This document shows positions 59,913-64,000 of a stretch of DNA of 64,000 bases, in pieces (position 1 is the stretch's first letter; every line of letters begins with the position of its first letter). A model generated the notes under the pieces. The model was not told where the DNA came from. It worked only from the letters and a program-made list of their open reading frames with translations, and ran no database searches. A program made the position numbers and the translations under genes. This DNA comes from Boesenbergia rotunda. Lineage: Eukaryota > Streptophyta > Magnoliopsida > Zingiberales > Zingiberaceae. The DNA is taken from positions 1 to 64,000 of the forward strand of contig JAGFNQ010009462.1 in assembly GCA_024364735.1 (NCBI GenBank), in the 5' to 3' direction.

Positions 59913-60312
59913 CCTAAGGCTTCACAACACACTTTTCCAACGCCCCAACGCTCTTCGCTCAAGCGCTCTGTTCCGGAAACTTCTGATCTCGAGGTTCTAG
60001 CGTCGATGACTACCCTCCGCACCGAAGTACAATCCACACCGGGCGTCGGTAACGAAGAGTTAAATTGTTCTTTTTACTGCACTACTATTGTACAAATCTC
60101 TATAAAACTTTGCGCATTATAGAATTGCCCGCAGTAAATGGTCAAGGGCCGTGGGCTTTGGAGTAGGAGCCGACCACGACTCCGAACCAAGTAAAAACGC
60201 TTGTGTTCCTTGTGTGTGTTTTTAATTTCCGCTGCGTATTCTCTTAAAACTTTATCCGAAACGTGTTCACGATATTCACCCCCCCCCTCTATCATGTTTT
60301 CTCGATCCAACA

Positions 60313-60690
60313 CTATGTTGTTCAAATTTCAACTCAATCATTTGTCCTTAATCTAACCAATCCTAAATCTAAGCATGATAATTAAAATTTCAAAAAGAAA
60401 TAGACAAGCAAGCAAGCAATTCAGTAAAATTATCTAACTATAAATATGGTTTTTAAATTGACTCCCCCTAGAGTATAGCCTCAATAAGGGTTAGGCAAGA
60501 TGTGAATCTTGTCCTTGGAGATCCAATACTGGTTTGGTCCAGCCTATTTATTTAAGCACAGCTTGGGGATCATTGCTTGGACTTGGGTTCTAGGTTGGTT
60601 CAATACAGAATAATATGAACGTTGTCTCGACTTGGTTCGATAACCTAGTCTGGATCGATTAAGCTCAGAGTTGCCTTGGATTTTACGGGC
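60313..60690 (-). pseudogene. Fragment M: SIRE-like gag end and gag-pol spacer
   Basis: On the minus strand this aligns with 13500-13870 of element D: the end of gag (IHILP-like and YWISKDKI-like residues, broken) and the start of the spacer with AACATAG. It is split from the rest by insertion of I. Given the same orientation, family and order, it is likely the upstream part of element G. A GGGCGTTACA word at 60687-60696 marks the junction to the next repeat. Confidence 0.75.
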
Positions 60691-60698
60691 GTTACAAT

Positions 60699-61103
60699 TG
60701 TAACGACCACGCCCATTTAGCGGTCCATTCGGCGACCCCTTATTTTTCTATGGGTCGTCGACCGTCGACTGTTGACCGTGTCGTTACCTTACTAGGTCTT
60801 CCCACCCCCTGGACGGTGGATTTTTGCCTTCCCCAGGATTCGAACCCTAGACCCAGGCTTAAGTACTAGTTCTTTATGAATCCTGGTAACCAATTGAGCC
60901 TGGCTCAATTGGTTACCAGGATTCATAAAGAACTAGTACTTAAGCCTAGGTCTAGGGTTCGAATCCTGGGAAAGGCAAAAATCCACCGTCCAAGCGGTGG
61001 GAAGACCTAGTATGGTAACGACACGGTCGACAGTCGATGGTCGACGACCCACAGAAAAATAAGGGGTCGCCGAATGGACCGCCAAATGGGTCGGGTCATT
61101 ACA
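60699..61103. repeat. Foldback unit N1 with paired tRNA-like promoters
   Basis: The unit begins TGTAACGACC and ends GGTCATTACA; its halves are inverted copies of about 200 bp. They meet at a near-perfect palindrome around 60900 (GGCTCAATTGGTTACCAGG and its complement, separated by one T). Each arm has an A box (TGGCTCAATTGG) and, 43 bases on, a B box (GGTTCGAATCC), both full matches to the Pol III consensus and directed outward from the centre. No protein is coded. It could be a foldback MITE or two SINEs in head-to-head order. Confidence 0.85.
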
Positions 61104-61123
61104 ATAAAAAGGCGCATTTTTAT

Positions 61124-62096
61124 TGTAACGACCCAGCCCATTTGGCGACCCCCTTATATTCTTACGGGTCATCGACCATCGACCATGTCGTTACCTTACT
61201 AGGTCTTCCCACTCCTGGGTAGTGGATTTTTGTCTTTCCCAGGATTCGAACCCTAGACCCAGACTTAAGTACTAGTTCTTTATGAATCCTGGTAACCAAC
61301 CTATAACGCCCGCCCTTCCCGCCTTACGATGTAGGCGAAAGGCGGCGCTACGCGAACATACATATACGCATATGGAGATCTTAATGCAGCGGAATAATTT
61401 AAAACATCATACATATGCATTTAAACCATGCAATTAAAACTTGAATCATGTTGACATATCTTAGCTATCATTCTTAAACATAGTTACTTGGTAAACTTAG
61501 CATTGTCGTAACATAAAAAAAGTAAAACATAGCATGTGAGACATAACATTCTTGAACATGCTTGCATTAAACATAACTTATCCTACCATCAAGCTTAAAG
61601 CCAACATATTGTTCTAAACGAACACATCATAGTATAGCATGTTAACATCATAATTTAGCAATGATAAGTATAGCAATAAAGCACGATATAGAAACAACAT
61701 AAGTTGTTCATAAGCAACATAAGTAATAAAATTTTCCTAGTGAGTTGTTCTTTAGGAAAACCATCATAAAGTATAGCATGAAAACTAAAGATGACAATAC
61801 AAACCATAAGACATATGACAATTATGAGTAATAGGATCATTTTCTTTTTCTTTTGCCATGTCACTGCCACACACACACTTGCCCCTCCTACTGCTTTCCT
61901 TAGCTCAATTGGTTACCAGGATTCATAAAGAACTAGTACATAAGCCTGGGTCTAGGGTTCGAATCCTGGGGAAGGCAAAAATCCACTGTCCAGGGGGTGG
62001 GAAGACCTACTAAGGTAACGACACGGTCGATAGTCGACGACCCACAGAAAAATAAGGGGTCGCCAAATGTACCGCCAAATGGGTCGGATCGTTACA
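61124..62096. repeat. Foldback unit N2, interrupted by an LTR piece
   Basis: Left arm 61124-61299 (minus) and right arm 61901-62096 (plus) have the same sequence as N1. They are separated by 600 bp of Tekay-type LTR. A and B boxes are kept in the right arm (TAGCTCAATTGG; GGTTCGAATCC). The left arm has lost a short piece of the GGTCCATTCGG region. Confidence 0.83.
61301..61900 (-). repeat. Tekay-type LTR piece inside N2
   Basis: It begins TATAACGCCCGCC, a variant of the LTR end TGTAACGCCCGC, and has the terminal hairpin (CGCCCGCC/GGCGGCG). It continues for 600 bp (AATGCAGCGGAATAA as in K) and stops near CCCTCCTACTGCTTTCC, about where K and L read CCCTCCTGCTGCTTCC. Only the 3' 600 bp of an LTR (minus orientation) is present, and no TSD is seen. 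A minus-strand frame at 61655-61876 is chance. Confidence 0.72.
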
Positions 62097-62117
62097 ATAA
62101 AAAGGCGCCTTTTTATT
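62096..62117. repeat. 22-bp perfect palindrome between N2 and N3
   Basis: A perfect inverted repeat with centre GGCGCC and arms AATAAAAA/TTTTTATT joins two units tail to tail. Imperfect versions occur at 61103-61124 and 62808-62822. Confidence 0.9.
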
Positions 62118-62512
62118 GAACGACTCGGCCCATTTGGCGGTCCATTCGACGACCCCTTATTTTTCTGTGGGTCATCGACCGTCAACCGTCGACCGTGACG
62201 TTACCTTACTAGGTCTTCCCACCCCCTGGACAGTGGATTTTTGCCTTCCCTAGGATTCGAATCCTAGACCCAAGCTTAAGTACTAGTTCTTTATGAATCC
62301 TGGTAGCTCAATTGGTTACCAGGATTCATAAAGAACTAGTACTTAAGCCTGGGTCTAGGGTTCGAATCCTGGGGAAGGCAAAAATCCACTGTCCAGGGGG
62401 TGGGAAGACCTAGTAAGGTAACGACACGGTCGGCGATCGACGGTCGACGGTCGACGACCAATAGAAAAATAAGGGGTCGCGAATGGACAGCCAAATGGGC
62501 CGGGTCATTACA
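62117..62512. repeat. Foldback unit N3
   Basis: Left arm 62117-62304, right arm 62305-62512, same unit as N1. The centre is asymmetric: the left arm has lost the last bases (TAACCAATTGAGC), so only the right arm has an A box (TAGCTCAATTGG). Both arms have the B box. It ends GGGTCATTACA. Confidence 0.83.
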
Positions 62513-62807
62513 ACTTCAAGGGCACACGTGAAGGGTGGCATGGAGGCAAGCCAAGGGAAGGCTTGTGTGTGCATCCGAGGGACGATAGCCAGAGGAAGAA
62601 GACTTCAAGGGGCAAGCCAAAGGAGCATAACTGAAGGCACATGTGAAGGAGAGTATTCGGAGTGAATGTAAGTGAGTGGAGAGGCTGGGCAATCGACTGG
62701 TAGGAGGTAGTCTACAGCCAAAACTCACAAAAAATATTCAGCCTGGACCAGTTGACTGCCCTAGGGGACCATAGAGGCAGGGCCGCTACATAGAGGCGGG
62801 GCCGCTA
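62513..62807 (+). repeat. LTR-like fragment P
   Basis: Similar to about 63500-63950 (GGGTGGCATGGAGGCAAGC, GGGACGA, CCAGTTGACTGCCC). It ends with two copies of AGAGGCGGGGCCGCTACAT-type 20-bp units. It looks like a broken LTR of the same family as R. No gene. Confidence 0.55.
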
Positions 62808-63075
62808 CATAAAAAGCGTCTTTTTATTGTAACGACACGGTCTCTCAACCCCTTTGGCAGCCAAATCAACATTTAGTGGCCCAACAACCTGGCCTCTCGG
62901 CCCAACAACCTGGCGGCCAAACAACATTTGGCAGCCCAACTATGTCGTCGGCCAACAACCGATGCCGACGACCAACAACCGTGTCGTTACTCACTAGGAC
63001 TTCCCATCCCTGGTCAGTGGATTTTTGCCTTTCTCAGGATTCGATCTCTAGACCTCCATGATAAGTACTAGAGTT
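62808..63075 (-). repeat. Degenerate single arm of the N unit
   Basis: It starts with the AT palindrome remnant and TGTAACGACACGG, continues with the CCGTGTCGTTAC, ACTAGG..CTTCCCA and GTGGATTTTTGCC words of the N arms, and ends in a diverged CAGGATTCGA B-box region. The GC-rich block is altered by repeats of GGCCCAACAACCTGGC. Confidence 0.65.
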
Positions 63076-63368
63076 ATATAAAGTGTTAGACTGCATTTTA
63101 TCCATTGTTAGTAAGGGGAGGTCGATGATTCGACTTCCTCACTTGGTCATGATGTACGCGCTAGAGAGGAGTTTAGACATTGATGTCACCCTACATGTGT
63201 TTAAATCCATTGTCCATTTTTCCCATAGTGTTAATAGGAAGATATACATGCCCTTTTGACATGTCCTGACCGAGTTCATTGAGTCTAGGGGTATATGCAC
63301 GACTAGCGGTTAGGTACGTCACTTGTCCAAGGACTATGATTGAATTGGTGCACGCCAGTTGTCCTTGT
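63076..63368 (+). pseudogene. Remnant Q of a plant transposon-protein gene
   Basis: The plus strand translates to a piece (MMYALERSLDIDVTLHVF ...) that lines up with the LLYALIHHLDIDIGLHMF block of the gene in element I, including the Cys-Ile before it and the TEF segment after it. It has a TGA within and no start. It is cut on the right by the LTR R and on the left by the N arm. Confidence 0.6.
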
Positions 63369-64000
63369 TGTTGGGGCAATCGACCCTGGGATGATATGGA
63401 GGATCATGATATTTTGATGTGTGGGCAATATGGTTAAGTTAGGATGTGTGTTGTTCTCATATGTGTACATGAGTGTGCAGGTATATAGGTACACATGGAC
63501 GTGGTTGATGTCTTCAGGTGAAGGATGACATGGAGGCAAGCTGGAGGCTTTCGTGCGCATCTGACGGACCGTTGGATAGCAGAGATGATGAGCCGAGAGA
63601 CGCGGACTTCGAGTTGTATATGAAGGGTGGCATGGAGGCAAACTGGAGGTTTGCGTGCGCATCTGAGGGACGAGGGCCGAAGATGAAGAGGGCGTGAAGG
63701 CAACAGTCATAACTGCTGGTGAAGAGTCAACTGAGTTATAAGGGTCTAAGTATGCGTGTTTGTACTAAGGGGCTAAGCCAGGAGGGTTTGAGTGCGGAGC
63801 GACTTGTACTTAGGAGTGAACCCTAGGCTTAGGTGTGTACCAGTCGACTGGCCCGTGGGCAGTCGACTGGTATAGGCTGAAACAGGCTGGCAGATTCGAA
63901 TGTTGTTTTGTAACGGTCAAATCTGAGTGAGACCAGTCGACTGCCCCAGGGGTAGTCGACTGATAGCGGCTGTTTCAGATTCAAGCCCTATTTAAAGGGG
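63369..64000 (+). repeat. Start of a SIRE-like LTR (element R)
   Basis: It starts TGTTGGGGCAATCGACCC. The layout (TTTTGATGTGTGGGCAATATG) resembles the SIRE LTR start in D and I (TTTTGATATTGGCAAAGG). It contains two copies of a segment with GGCATGGAGGCAAACTGGAGG (63528, 63628), repeated CAGTCGACTGG palindromes (63842-63960) and a TATA-like TATTTAAA near the window end. No polypurine tract precedes it, so it is probably a 5' LTR inserted in Q. The LTR end is outside the window. Confidence 0.65.

Larger units (their letters stand above)
37516..60312 (+). mobile_element. Element I: pol-less SIRE-like retrotransposon carrying an extra gene
   Basis: From left to right: a damaged 5' LTR remainder (37516-37733), altered primer site, hairpin leader, gag (split by J), gag-pol spacer, novel sequence with LTR K inserted, a broken gene (47194-48450), SIRE 3' non-coding region, polypurine tract and 3' LTR (49807-50745 plus 59918-60312, split by L). 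LTR ends, leader, gag and 3' region match element D, but protease, integrase, RT and RNase H are absent. It would depend on another SIRE element for replication. It interrupts fragment M at 60313. Confidence 0.88.
49807..60312 (+). repeat. Element I 3' LTR, split by element L
   Basis: LTR bases are 49807-50745 and, after L, 59918-60312 (about 1334 bp in all). It starts TGTTGGTGCAGG and ends CGATCCAACA. It contains an array of units of about 50 bp with CTGGCGAAGGACTGCTGGGC (49912-50128), GGGCGCCC palindromes (50400-50630) and a TATA box (TATAAAAG, 50723-50730). L is inserted 15 bp after the TATA box. Confidence 0.9.

Noticed and set aside
62483..62728. Short frames on both strands near N3
   Set aside because: They cross the border between the N3 arm and an LTR fragment and show no domain.

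Overview
This window is intergenic repeat DNA from a flowering plant with a large genome. Nearly every base can be assigned to an LTR retrotransposon, a solo LTR or a tRNA-derived repeat. I see no intact host gene, no rRNA and no functional tRNA. The evidence for a plant is the mix of Ty1/copia gag-pol remnants of Angela/Tork-like and SIRE-like type, a Ty3/gypsy chromovirus of Tekay/Del type with 3.5-4 kb LTRs, primer binding sites matching plant initiator tRNA-Met (TGGTATCAGAGC), and 5-bp target-site duplications (TSDs). A monocot is plausible, but this is a guess. All lineage names are assigned by eye from protein motifs. I use letters A-R for the elements.

Left part (1-27270). This is a nest of insertions. 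SIRE-like element D (+, 11421-27270) has its 5' LTR interrupted by copia element B (+). Only the last part of B's RNase H and its 3' LTR (5950-11420) are in the window. B's RNase H is interrupted by copia element A (-, 1-5949), and B's LTR holds a 3.0-kb solo LTR C (7865-10876, TSD CGCAC). D's reverse transcriptase region holds two more solo LTRs: E (16364-19506, TSD TAAAG) and F, Tekay-like (19624-23586, TSD ATATG). D itself sits in an older minus-strand SIRE-like element, seen as G (27271-about 28278).

Middle part (28279-60312). Copia element H (-) has lost part of its 3' LTR and is fused directly to G. H lies in the 5' LTR of I, a SIRE-like element (+, 37516-60312) that keeps gag but has no pol. 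In place of pol, I carries a spliced-looking, broken gene (47194-48450) resembling the retroelement-borne plant transposon-protein family. I is interrupted by solo LTRs J (38438-40868, TSD GAACC) and K (42859-46826, TSD GCCCG). Its 3' LTR is interrupted by L, a Tekay chromovirus with two LTRs (50746-59912, TSD CCTAA) that has lost most of its coding region. Right of I, fragment M (60313-60690) looks like the other half of G.

Right part (60691-64000). An array of inverted units of about 200 bp begins here. Each unit carries a tRNA-like A box and B box, and arms alternate head-to-head and tail-to-tail. A Tekay-type LTR piece (61301-61900) interrupts one unit. The window ends with a further LTR fragment, a second transposon-protein remnant and the start of another SIRE-like LTR.

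The elements do not form a pathway. All coding regions are broken by stops, frameshifts or insertions, and any activity would have to be supplied in trans. The most unusual signals are the inverted tRNA-like array, the gene carried by pol-less element I, the antisense tRNA-like module kept in all Tekay-type LTRs, and the repeated stem-loops with changing stems and constant loops in the retroelement leaders.
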